Origin: Porphyromonas gulae DSM 15663
GTDB taxonomy: Bacteria; Bacteroidota; Bacteroidia; Bacteroidales; Porphyromonadaceae
Assembly (NCBI RefSeq): GCF_000378065.1
Contig: NZ_KB899153.1
Location: forward strand, 22,821-86,820
Direction: 5' to 3'
Length of the DNA stretch: 64,000 nucleotides
This document shows, one piece after another, positions 48,870 through 57,470 of the stretch. The notes beneath the pieces are model-generated. The model was not told the DNA's origin and did no database searches. It saw only the letters and a program-made list of their open reading frames with translations. The position numbers and the translations under genes were made by a program. Positions within the stretch are counted from its first letter, which is position 1. Each line of letters opens with the position of its first letter.

Positions 48870-50255
48870 TTATTGAACGATCACTCTTTCTGTAATATCA
48901 CCGATCTGCAAGAGGAAAATACCTTTGAGATGGCTGATGTCTATCTGCTGGAAGATATTATCAAGCGTAATTCTGTAAACAATCCGTCCGTTCATATCTA
49001 TGAGGGATGCCACTTTTCCCACCATTTCTAACGGTATTTCTATCGTTAAATCTTTGGAGGTTGGTACGGGATAGATGCGGAAGTCTTGTGCTGCGATCTC
49101 GTCAGCAGCATTACTCTTTTTCATCAAGGCAGTCACCTCAGTATTCTTTTCAATAACGAATTGATACGGCTTTTCGATGCTTTGTCCGTTCACCAATACC
49201 TTATCGACTTCATATCCATCAGCAGGTGTAGGGTGGACGGTGATCGTATGTCCTCCAACCAGCATGGAACCACTGCTCAAAGATTCTCCATCGGCAGTCA
49301 ATTTTATCTCCCCGTTTTCCGGCTGAATGATTGTAAGACTATACGCGGCGTTGGATTCGTAAGTAACTTCCATCTCATTTTCAGTCTCTTTGATCACAGC
49401 ATGCGTATAACTGTTCATGGATGGTAAACCTGAAAAATCCATGTAGTCTTTGGGGCCGAAGTATACTAAATAAACCAAACTTGATTTTGGGAAAAATGTT
49501 TCAGAGGCAAGTTTTTCTTTGTCATACTGGTAGTAACGCCAGAAATCTTCGCGCCCGGCTTTGATAATATCCAAATTCTCATTGTCGTATTCGAATATCC
49601 ACTCCTTTTCTTCTCCTATACCTGCATGCCCTGGCTTAAATCTGATAGAGACTATTTTATTGACGTTATTGTACGTAAGTATTTCTCTGTTCAATTCTTC
49701 TCCGCTTTCAGTGTCTATCTGGATTACTTCTTTTAGAAGTCCATTTTCGTTGTATACAAGATTCGTTGTACGCAGGTCGTACCACTCATTCGACATATGG
49801 TTAAATGCATCTATTTCTGCTTTGATCAGTTTCATATCGGTATCATAAAAGAAATCGATGCGTATATCCTCGACCAATTCCAGATTCTCATTGGGCATAT
49901 GGCGTTTGAAATGGGTAATATACCCCTTATCGTTCCGCTCATACTCATATTTCCCCAAAAGAGTCAGATCCAATCCCACATATTCTTCCTCTCGAATCAT
50001 GTATCCGGCATCGTTGTAAGAGAATACTCTTTCCTGAATAGTTTGTCCTGTTTGGTTTTCTGAACGGATCTTTTTCAAGCGATTGTTCACTCCATATTCA
50101 TAGAAAAAACAAGAAGAGAAGTTTTTTACTTTTGCGATTCTTTGTTTGAACTGTTGTGGGTTTGCATGGAAATAGTTTGGTGCCATTGTCTGCGCACCAG
50201 CATTCCATATCCATACGCATAAGAAAGCCATGGAGGCTAAAAAAAGTTTTTTCAT
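48870..50255 (-). CDS. T9SS-exported protein with type A sorting domain, second member
   Basis: 461 residues from ATG 50255 (MKKLFLASMAFLCVWIWNAGAQT, signal peptide). The body has repeated Y/F-rich strands (RVFSYNDAGYMIREEEY, YEYERNDKGYITHFKRHMP, ILTYNNVNKIVSIRFKPG), similar to YD-type repeats. Next is an Ig-like/Big domain-like segment (NGEIKLTADGESLSSGSMLVGGHTITVHPTPADGYEVDKVLVNG). The C-terminal T9SS CTD is DFRIYPVPTSKDLTIEIPLEMVGKVASLIDMNGRIVYR. Function not known. It is on the opposite strand from the related gene at 45975. Confidence 0.85.
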   Translation of the reverse strand: MKKLFLASMAFLCVWIWNAGAQTMAPNYFHANPQQFKQRIAKVKNFSSCFFYEYGVNNRLKKIRSENQTGQTIQERVFSYNDAGYMIREEEYVGLDLTLLGKYEYERNDKGYITHFKRHMPNENLELVEDIRIDFFYDTDMKLIKAEIDAFNHMSNEWYDLRTTNLVYNENGLLKEVIQIDTESGEELNREILTYNNVNKIVSIRFKPGHAGIGEEKEWIFEYDNENLDIIKAGREDFWRYYQYDKEKLASETFFPKSSLVYLVYFGPKDYMDFSGLPSMNSYTHAVIKETENEMEVTYESNAAYSLTIIQPENGEIKLTADGESLSSGSMLVGGHTITVHPTPADGYEVDKVLVNGQSIEKPYQFVIEKNTEVTALMKKSNAADEIAAQDFRIYPVPTSKDLTIEIPLEMVGKVASLIDMNGRIVYRITLDNIFQQIDISHLKGIFLLQIGDITERVIVQ

Positions 50256-50516
50256 AATGATTTTTCTCATTGGTTATTAGCGACACAAAGGTATTGGCCA
50301 CCACCAGACAGGCCAATACCTACTTTGAGGTATTCTTTTTCCGTTTTTGTGCCTATTTAGGTATATTCGATGGCTTTCAATCTACTTCTGATCTCCTTTT
50401 GAAAATCTAATGGCCGATAATTTTAATAGCTCTTATATTAAGTGTCGATATATTACAATCCATTCATGGGGTATGATTCTCTCTTTTTTATTATCCTTTT
50501 TCTGTCATGAAAATAC

Positions 50517-50770
50517 GTGCCAAAAAAGTTTTCAACAGCGAAGATGTGTTTGGAATGATTCTAAATAAGCACCTATAGAGGAGTATAAAACGAGGCAAGA
50601 AAGAGTTGAAAATAGACTTTGCCAGATCAAAAGGTATTTTTCAATCTGCCACTTAATGATCTATATACAAATCATTTTCAATTTATATATAGATCGTTTT
50701 TACTTTATATATAAATCGTTTTCAGTTAATATATAGGTCGGAAATAATTTCTATATAAATCGTTGGTCTA
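50517..50770 (+). repeat. Dispersed element E1 (plus orientation)
   Basis: Starts with a conserved block at 50518-50570 (contains CCAAAAAAGTTTTCAACA and GTTTGGAATGATTC), continues through ACGAGGCAAGAAAG, and ends with an array of 22-bp units around TATATATAGATCGTTTT (50660-50765). The reverse complement of 63661-63898 matches it along its length. Confidence 0.85.
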
Positions 50771-50800
50771 TGATGATTATTTCGTGAGTCGATAAAACGG

Positions 50801-50840
50801 AGGCACCCGTCGAATTCGTGGTCGAATGCGACGGGTGCCT
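50801..50840. terminator. Strong hairpin beside element E1
   Basis: Perfect 12-bp arms AGGCACCCGTCG (50801-50812) and CGACGGGTGCCT (50829-50840). No long T-run follows, so a terminator function is uncertain. A sequence-related hairpin lies beside E2 at 63580. Confidence 0.55.
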
Positions 50841-51269
50841 TATGTCTTGAGGTGTCGGTATAAGAGCTATTAAGCTCTATTCTTCATACGAGCATTTGTT
50901 TTTGTAGGCAATGAAATATGCCGACCGATTTCGTGCGAGTAAGCTCGAATGAGCATTGGGCAGGAGTAGAGTGGATAACATGTCTTTTGTTTCTTTTATC
51001 AAAATATTTAATCTACGCTATGTTGCTCTATCGGTAGGAATACACGCCTTTCGGGAGAGCACCTAATTGTTCGCAAATATAGCAAAAAAATACTCCCATG
51101 GCTATGTTTCGGATTGTATTTGTTTGATCACCAACACCCTCTCGAATACATATATGTATTTGAATTATTTAATACCTCATACTCGAATATGCATGTGTCA
51201 ATTCGATTCTGTAAATCATAGGCCAGAATTGAAGCAATGCTTTATTTATTTTGTCTACGGCGTTTGATA

Positions 51270-51309
51270 TAAAAAACCGGCCCTGCAAAAAGTGCTTTCG
51301 CAGGGCCGG
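51270..51309 (-). terminator. Terminator of the hmuYRSTUV operon
   Basis: Perfect 10-bp GC-rich arms CCGGCCCTGC (51277-51286) and GCAGGGCCGG (51300-51309); on the minus strand six T residues follow the stem. It lies 61 bases after the hmuV stop. Confidence 0.85.
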
Positions 51310-51370
51310 AGGAAATAGAAAAAAGAGCTTTTGGGCTTGAGGTCGGATGATAATAGCCGGTTTCTCCGTC

Positions 51371-51697
51371 TTAGTCTTCCGGCACGTAGATGATTTCGCC
51401 GCTTTCCAGCTGGTAAGCTACACCTACGCGCTTGCCTTTGCTGCCGGCTCCATCGGAGGATTCGTCGGACGGGGTGTACTTCTCCACCTTATCGCCTTTC
51501 TTGATCAGGATTTCCATGTTGTCCTTGCCGGGATTCTTGACGATCGTGTAGTCTTCCTTGCTGAAGACTTCGGTCATGTTGAATTTGGTGACGAGGGCAA
51601 CCATCAGAGCCACGGCAAAGACCATGGCTACGTCGAAGAGGTTGGATACGAGTGAGGAGGGATCCGTGTCTTCTTCGTGGAAGCGTCTTCTGGGCAT
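51371..51697 (-). CDS. hmuV: HmuV, DUF2149/ExbD-like membrane protein
   Basis: 108 residues from ATG 51697, 6 bases after the hmuU stop; an in-frame ATG at 51736 would overlap hmuU. Short basic N-terminus, then one membrane segment SSLVSNLFDVAMVFAVALMVALV. An Asp (F-D-V) sits near its start, as in the ExbD/TolR/MotB proton-path helices. The rest is extracytoplasmic (FSKEDYTIVKNPGKDNMEILIKKGDKVE...). Last gene of the hmu operon. Predicted to pair with HmuU in energising the complex. Confidence 0.88.
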   Translation of the reverse strand: MPRRRFHEEDTDPSSLVSNLFDVAMVFAVALMVALVTKFNMTEVFSKEDYTIVKNPGKDNMEILIKKGDKVEKYTPSDESSDGAGSKGKRVGVAYQLESGEIIYVPED

Positions 51698-51702
51698 GGC
51701 GA

Positions 51703-52281
51703 TCAGGAGAGTTTTTCGTTGATATAATCGAGCCAAACGAGGTCGTTCCGGTTGTAAGTGCGCACGATGTGCAGGGCTATGTACCCTACAGCCGAGGCAA
51801 ACATACCGATGACCGTGGTGGCAAAGGCTACCTGCATATTATAAGCCATCTGCCCGATGTCGCCCGTGGAGAGCCCGACAAGGGCCGGGCCCATCGGGAT
51901 GAGCGTACCCATCAGACCGAGTATGGGGCCGAACTTAGTGAGTACTTTGGCCGAACTCAGACGCTGCTCACGAGAGAGCTCGTACCGGCCGATGAGCAGG
52001 TTGCGACGGGCGGAATCGGCATCGAGGACTTCGGCCAGCACATTTTCGAACGGGGCGTGGGGGCGTTTGGCTGCTTCGGCTCTGAGGGCTTCGGTGTCGA
52101 GGCCGGCCTTGTTTTCGATGATGCGGGCGAAGGTCTCCTGCCGGCGACGGTAGCTCTGCCACGTGCCGAAGAGGGTGCCGAGGAGGAGAAGAGATTTGAT
52201 GAAAAGATAGATGAGTCCGGCGACTACCGGTACCAACAGGCCGTTGGAGACCCAAAACATGACGTTGGACAAGAAGTTCAT
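51703..52281 (-). CDS. hmuU: HmuU, MotA/TolQ/ExbB-like proton channel protein
   Basis: 192 residues with three hydrophobic segments. The diagnostic part is LTKFGPILGLMGTLIPMGPALVGLSTGDIGQMAYNMQVAFATTVIGMFASAVGYIAL, the MotA_ExbB domain with its conserved Gly and Thr positions. A cytoplasmic loop (about residues 45-115) lies between helices 1 and 2. It should form a pentamer-like channel with HmuV. It lies 60 bases downstream of hmuT. Confidence 0.9.
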   Translation of the reverse strand: MNFLSNVMFWVSNGLLVPVVAGLIYLFIKSLLLLGTLFGTWQSYRRRQETFARIIENKAGLDTEALRAEAAKRPHAPFENVLAEVLDADSARRNLLIGRYELSREQRLSSAKVLTKFGPILGLMGTLIPMGPALVGLSTGDIGQMAYNMQVAFATTVIGMFASAVGYIALHIVRTYNRNDLVWLDYINEKLS

Positions 52282-52341
52282 TGGGAAAGTATTGTTAGTG
52301 AGTGGTTCGGCGTGGGATGAGGATCCGGTCCGATTCGATGA

Positions 52342-53028
52342 TTATTTTTTTCGGTTGTTTTTTCTTCTGATTACAGCCCACAGGCGAGGGGCCAAATAGC
52401 CGATTGAGGCTCCGGCCAAGACGATCAGGAAGAGATAGAGTGCCTGCCACCAGTCGGTAGTGATACCGGCTGTTCGCACTGCGGAGTCGGGGTGCAACAC
52501 TCCGGCAGCAATGACGAAGACAAAGGTGCAGAGCGAAAGCAGAACAAGCGGTTCCCGCAAGGCCTCCCGTTTGAGTCCGAGTGCTCTCCACAGATAGGGA
52601 GCCGTTATACTCAGGGCTGCCACGATGAGGGCCATCACGATGGAAACTCCAACAAACGAATAGCCCGGCAGGACGTAGAACAGACTCAGACGCAGATAGA
52701 AGAGGGTGGGGAAGAACAGGAGCGGAGGCAAATGGCGCACCCACGTTCGGTACAGGCGGAAGGAGGAGGGACGGTGCGTACATATATATACGACATATAG
52801 CAGATCCACCATCACAGCCAGAGAGACATTGCGCAGGGCTTCGGGCGAGTACAGGAGAGTCTCGACCTCCATCCGGCTGACGTGCTGCGTCAGTCCGTGT
52901 ACGAGTGCGATGAAAGCCGCGTAGGCCACCGCATGCAAGCATCGGACGAGGAGGGAACTATGTACTCCCTCCTCGAACAGATACTTGAGCGTAGCCAATA
53001 AGGCTATGGTCAGCAGGACTTCTCTCAT
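52342..53028 (-). CDS. hmuT: HmuT, polytopic inner-membrane protein
   Basis: 228 residues with about six hydrophobic segments (for example LLTIALLATLKYLFEEGV, LSLFYVLPGYSFVGVSIVMALIVAALS, WWQALYLFLIVLAGASIGYL) and a basic C-terminus (RRKNNRKK). No enzymatic motif is recognised. It overlaps the hmuS stop by four bases (ATGA), so the two are translationally coupled. It is known as part of the hmu operon in P. gingivalis, with an undefined function. Confidence 0.85.
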   Translation of the reverse strand: MREVLLTIALLATLKYLFEEGVHSSLLVRCLHAVAYAAFIALVHGLTQHVSRMEVETLLYSPEALRNVSLAVMVDLLYVVYICTHRPSSFRLYRTWVRHLPPLLFFPTLFYLRLSLFYVLPGYSFVGVSIVMALIVAALSITAPYLWRALGLKREALREPLVLLSLCTFVFVIAAGVLHPDSAVRTAGITTDWWQALYLFLIVLAGASIGYLAPRLWAVIRRKNNRKK

Positions 53029-56000
53029 TCTTTTCCTTTTCTGCGCTTGGCAATGAGGAAGAGTATCAGGATTATCACCACGAGGGCTACTCCTGCAGGC
53101 AGCAGGTAGGAGGTGACAGGGCTGGAGGTATCCTCACTTGAGCGAGTCTCTTTCTTGAGTCGCTGTCCCTTCTTGGCATCCTTGATCGATACTTCGCGAG
53201 CATCGGCTACCTTCTCTTCGTAGGCTTTCTTGTCACTTGCATCGAGGCGTTCGCCGATGAAGCTGCGCAGCTTGGCATTGTCGCAAACGAATCCGCTACA
53301 GCCGGCTCCGAATTCAGCCACGGATTTGGCATGCAATTCGGCAATAGCTTTCAGCTGTTCGGGTGTAGCTTTCCACATACCCTTGCGTGCGGTCTCCATC
53401 ATTACGGCAGTGAACTCCTGCAAAGCGGCAGGGTTGTTTTCGCGGAAAAATTCGTGGACGCCCAGATTCTTCTCATCTTTCACATAAGTAGCGTAGATGT
53501 CATCCCACAATTCTTTGTCGATGGCCGAAGGCTTCATGACATTCCAGCCATAGGTATTGCGGATCGTTTCGGCAATTCCGTTGGCGGCATTCTGTCCCTC
53601 TTTGAGCTGCTCTTGGATATAGGTAGGATTGAGGATCGTAGTTCTGGCTTCCACGCCGATGGCTTGTTTCAGTTCTTGCACGCGTGTCTTGTGACGATTG
53701 CGCAGGTCGTTGAAGTATGCTTCCGGATCTTTGCCCGTCACTTGGCGGACAGAGAGCGTGAGGCCACCCATGAATTCATAGACGTGGTCGAGGCTCAAGG
53801 CTCCCCACGTATTGCTCTGGCGAGGTTGTACCACGGCATCCACATTCTGCAAAGCTGCTTCGAACATACCTTGTTGGAAATCTCCCCAGCGACCTTGCAT
53901 ACCGTAGATTGCGCCCATGTTGTTGAGGTAAACATCTGCAATCTCTTTTTCGGTTTCCCAGCGATCACCGCTTTCGACCATGGATTGGATGCCGGTACCG
54001 TAGTTGCCGTTCACGCCACCGAATACACGCTGCGTAGCCAGCATACGTGCATCAGCCGGAGAAAGGCCCTTGCCGAGCAATACTTTCTCCGCATCTACTG
54101 CACCACGAGCAACTTCGTTGTCGCTCTCGGACTTTTGGGCAGCAGCCAGATCCACAGCCTTTTGGATAAGGAACAGGCGAGAAGCAGCCAAGTCGCGAAG
54201 CTGCCCGGACGTTTGTACTACCACATCGATACGTTTGCGGCCGAGTTTTTCGATCGGTATCAGTCGGATGTCCTGCACACGTCCCATCGGATCGCGTACG
54301 GGCTCCGTCCCGAGCAGATAGAGTATTTCAGCTATGGTAGCACCTTCGCTTTCGATGAAGCTACTGCTCCATAGCGTAAAGCTGACTTTCGTAGGAAGTT
54401 CGCCATTGTGACGGCGAGCGTAGTCGGCCAGCATGTCTTCTGCCATCTTCTTTCCTTTTTCCCATGCAGCTGCTGATGGTGTGGCCTCGGCATTGATAGA
54501 GAAGAGGTTTCTTCCGGTAGGAAGTGTCTCCGGATTGGCGATATAGTCGCCGCCGGGCGAGGGTGCCGTATAACCGCCGGAGAGAGCGTTCATCATAGAG
54601 GTCAGCTCCAGCTGTGGGCTGTTTTTGAGTGCCTTATAGTAGAAAGGTATTTGGGCAATGGCATGCTTGAGTTCGCTGATGCTTGCTGCCATGGCTTTAT
54701 CTTTGGCCGTAAGTTCTCGTGACGGCTGATTCGCCATGGCCGGTTGCTTGGCTTTCGACTTATCGGGCATCATGGCTTTTGCCTTTTCCGAATGTGCCGC
54801 TTGCATAGAATCCTTGCCGTGAGAAGGCATAGCGTGCTGTGCTCCATCGCTCTTCATCTTAGCGGCCATGGCTTTCATGGCAGCGATTTGAGCCGAGTCG
54901 GGTTCCTTTCCTCCATTTGCTTTCATCTTAGCAGCCATGGCTTTCATGGCAGCTATCTGTGCCGAGTCGGGTCCGGAACCTCCGTTTGTTCTCATCTGCT
55001 CGCCCATCTTCCTCATCATCGCCATCTCGGCCGATGTAGGCATACGGCCGCCGGATGCAGCCATCATTTGCTCGCGCATGGAAGATGCTTTATCCTCTGC
55101 AGAGCGGACTACGGCTTCGGATTGGGCAATTTCACTGGACAGTACACCCAGCGTAGTCAATGCTGCATTCACATCCACCGTCTCACGTCCAAGGTAACGC
55201 TCCACCAGTGCTTCGGCAGGACGACGATAATGGTTGGTGAAGAATCGTTCGCTATCCTGCTGCTCCTGCGTGTAGCGTCCACGCTGACGGTCGATAGCAG
55301 CCAAAGCATAAGCAATAGGATCCGTAGCAATATGCTTCACGGAAGAACGGATCTTTTCTTCCGGGAACATGATACCTGTCTTGTACATACCGCCCGGGAT
55401 CTTGCTGACAGCAAGTTCTTCGGCAAAGTCGGAAAGAGAGACGATTTGCTCACGTGTATAAGGTTTGTCGAGGATGGAGTCGAGCTTCAGATCGCGATGG
55501 TAGCCGTTCTTCACGGCCAAGGCCTTGATGCGGAGAGACAGGGCTTTATCATCGTTGTCCTGCTCCAGATATTTATCCGTCAAGCTGAGGAACTCGCTTA
55601 CTTGACCCCTCATGCGCGTTTCGATGAAAGGAGGAGCCAAATAAGATACCGTACCGGCATAGCTTCTGCGCTTGGCGATCATTCCTTCACCGATATTGGC
55701 GATGGTGTAGTAGTAGATATGGGGCAGGTCATTGACGAGGCGGTCTGTCCAATCCTCAGAAGAGAGAGCAATCTGCTTGCCGGGGATAAACTCAAGGCTG
55801 CCATGCGTACCGAAGTGCATCATCACATCTGCTTTGAATGCTTTCTGTGTCCACAGATATGAGGCTACATAGGCGTAAGGAGGTACCGGATTAGAGCCGT
55901 GTACGGCTTTGAAGTCATTGGCTCCTCCACCTTGTACGGGCTGAGGCAAAAGAACGACATTGCCAAACTGTACACGGGTTACACCGATGCCGCCCACTCC

Positions 56001-57434
56001 GTTTTGTTCCATCGAATAGTATTCTCCGGGAGCTTCTCCGTAGCGTTCTTGCAGAAGCTGGATTTGATTTGGCGTAAGGACTTCTTGCATCCATTGCTTC
56101 AAATCACTTGTGGGTACGAATGCCGGATAGCCACTTTCGGTAAAGCGTGCCAGATTGCCCTCGGCATAGCTATTGAAAATAGCTCCTTGCGTCATGATAA
56201 TCTTTTCGAAAGCAGCTTCATCGGTGGGCAATCCGGTGAGGTCATAGCCTTCGCTCTGCATCTTGCGCAATACATTATAGATAGAAGGCAGGGTCTCTAT
56301 TCCTTGTGCTACGAGGCTGTTTTGTCCCGGTCCCTTGAAATAGTAGATGGCAACGCGCTTCTCCTTGTTGGGTTTGTTCTTTAGGACGATGTATTTGTTC
56401 ACCAGACTGGTGAATACCTCCAGTCGTCCGGGGATGGTTCTGAAGAGTTGTAATCCTGTCTTGGCATCTTTTTCGAGAGCAACCAATGCAAAGGGAACCA
56501 TGGCACCGTCCAACTCGGGAGTCGATACGCTCTGTGCCAAGAAGCCGCCTACCATACCTTGCTTGTCTTCCAACCAAGTCTCTCGAAGATTGCCGATTGT
56601 AAGAGGTGCCAGAATAGGAACATTTTGCTTGCGGAGCCATGCTTCCGCTTCAGTGGAATGGCCTGCTGCCAAACGTCCGTGAGGCATATAAATCAGAAGG
56701 TCGGGATTGATGAGTTCCAAGAATTCGAGACGCTTATTGCCTGCTGAAAACGGGAAGACATTGAGTCCGCTTTTTTCCAAAGAGGCTACAAGCTCGTCTA
56801 TATGCTCGCGGTTCGAGTTGAAGGGATTGCCGAAGCCTATCAGCAGTGCTACGCGCGGAGCACCCTCGCGATAACCATGCGTACGATAGTACTGCATATA
56901 AGTATCCATGGATTCGAAAATATCCTCATCGGTCTTGCCGAAGAAGAGGTTGCCGGCATACTCGATCGGTGCCTCGATCTTACCTTCCCGAAGAGATTTT
57001 CCCAGAATCTCCTGACGCAGGTAGTTGAATCCCGATCTATAGTTCTTGCCACCTCCATAGCTGAAGTATTTGGAGAGTACTTCCGCCTTTGTGCTATCGA
57101 TAGAGCAGAGGTTGTTCTCCGGATTGGTGGCAGACATCACGATATAGGGGATCTGCTTTTCTTCCAAACTCTTGATCTGGGCACGATCGTCTTCGTTCCA
57201 TTTTGCACCCATGCCGAAACATAGTACCGCATCGTACTTCTTCAGTTTGCTGAGGTCGTCCTCAACGTTTACTGTCACATTTCGTGCATCGGAAGAAAGA
57301 CTCATTCGTGCCACCATAAACTGGGGGAAGTTCACCAATGCCACACGCGAGGGTTGTGGACGGAACATCCAAAATGCAAAGCCGATAGCCACCAATAAGA
57401 TGGCTACCAACAGATAAATTATTTTTTTCTTCAT
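53025..57434 (-). CDS. hmuS: HmuS, membrane-anchored CobN/chelatase-family protein
   Basis: 1469 residues, similar to the CobN subunit of cobaltochelatase and the magnesium chelatase H subunit. Family blocks: VMMHFGTHGSLEFIPGKQIALS near residue 545, the C-terminal half MQGRWGDFQQGMFEAALQNVDAVVQPRQSN, and EFMGGLTLSVRQVTGKDPEAYF. Unlike cytoplasmic CobN it begins with a signal-anchor (IIYLLVAILLVAIGFAFWMF) and ends with a membrane helix and basic tail (YLLPAGVALVVIILILFLIAKRRKG). A Met/Ala-rich repeat insert lies at about residues 785-895. A dechelatase role, removing iron from haem, has been proposed for HmuS proteins. It sits between hmuR (36-base gap) and hmuT. Confidence 0.93.
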   Translation of the reverse strand: MKKKIIYLLVAILLVAIGFAFWMFRPQPSRVALVNFPQFMVARMSLSSDARNVTVNVEDDLSKLKKYDAVLCFGMGAKWNEDDRAQIKSLEEKQIPYIVMSATNPENNLCSIDSTKAEVLSKYFSYGGGKNYRSGFNYLRQEILGKSLREGKIEAPIEYAGNLFFGKTDEDIFESMDTYMQYYRTHGYREGAPRVALLIGFGNPFNSNREHIDELVASLEKSGLNVFPFSAGNKRLEFLELINPDLLIYMPHGRLAAGHSTEAEAWLRKQNVPILAPLTIGNLRETWLEDKQGMVGGFLAQSVSTPELDGAMVPFALVALEKDAKTGLQLFRTIPGRLEVFTSLVNKYIVLKNKPNKEKRVAIYYFKGPGQNSLVAQGIETLPSIYNVLRKMQSEGYDLTGLPTDEAAFEKIIMTQGAIFNSYAEGNLARFTESGYPAFVPTSDLKQWMQEVLTPNQIQLLQERYGEAPGEYYSMEQNGVGGIGVTRVQFGNVVLLPQPVQGGGANDFKAVHGSNPVPPYAYVASYLWTQKAFKADVMMHFGTHGSLEFIPGKQIALSSEDWTDRLVNDLPHIYYYTIANIGEGMIAKRRSYAGTVSYLAPPFIETRMRGQVSEFLSLTDKYLEQDNDDKALSLRIKALAVKNGYHRDLKLDSILDKPYTREQIVSLSDFAEELAVSKIPGGMYKTGIMFPEEKIRSSVKHIATDPIAYALAAIDRQRGRYTQEQQDSERFFTNHYRRPAEALVERYLGRETVDVNAALTTLGVLSSEIAQSEAVVRSAEDKASSMREQMMAASGGRMPTSAEMAMMRKMGEQMRTNGGSGPDSAQIAAMKAMAAKMKANGGKEPDSAQIAAMKAMAAKMKSDGAQHAMPSHGKDSMQAAHSEKAKAMMPDKSKAKQPAMANQPSRELTAKDKAMAASISELKHAIAQIPFYYKALKNSPQLELTSMMNALSGGYTAPSPGGDYIANPETLPTGRNLFSINAEATPSAAAWEKGKKMAEDMLADYARRHNGELPTKVSFTLWSSSFIESEGATIAEILYLLGTEPVRDPMGRVQDIRLIPIEKLGRKRIDVVVQTSGQLRDLAASRLFLIQKAVDLAAAQKSESDNEVARGAVDAEKVLLGKGLSPADARMLATQRVFGGVNGNYGTGIQSMVESGDRWETEKEIADVYLNNMGAIYGMQGRWGDFQQGMFEAALQNVDAVVQPRQSNTWGALSLDHVYEFMGGLTLSVRQVTGKDPEAYFNDLRNRHKTRVQELKQAIGVEARTTILNPTYIQEQLKEGQNAANGIAETIRNTYGWNVMKPSAIDKELWDDIYATYVKDEKNLGVHEFFRENNPAALQEFTAVMMETARKGMWKATPEQLKAIAELHAKSVAEFGAGCSGFVCDNAKLRSFIGERLDASDKKAYEEKVADAREVSIKDAKKGQRLKKETRSSEDTSSPVTSYLLPAGVALVVIILILFLIAKRRKGKE
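54853..54990 (-). repeat. 69-bp in-frame tandem repeat within hmuS
   Basis: Two consecutive 69-base copies (23 residues each) encode NGG-x-x-PDSAQIAAMKAMAAKMK-type units, followed by a decayed third (MRKMGEQMRTNGG). Copy boundaries at 54853, 54922 and 54990. The repeats are in frame and therefore expandable without disrupting hmuS. Confidence 0.85.
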
Positions 57435-57470
57435 CGTAACGAATTATATTTCTGTTGCAAATAAGTCGTA

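Larger units (their letters stand above)
50256..51370. other. 1.1-kb gene-free region carrying dispersed element E1
   Basis: Between the T9SS-sorted gene (start) and hmuV (end). It contains the dispersed element at 50517-50770 with its 22-bp array, the hairpin at 50801-50840 and the hmu terminator at 51270-51309. Short AT-rich open frames such as 51067-51267 have no protein-like features. Confidence 0.65.

Noticed and set aside
51067..51267. 66-codon AT-rich frame between E1 and hmuV
   Set aside because: Composition and residue content look like random translation of AT-rich spacer.
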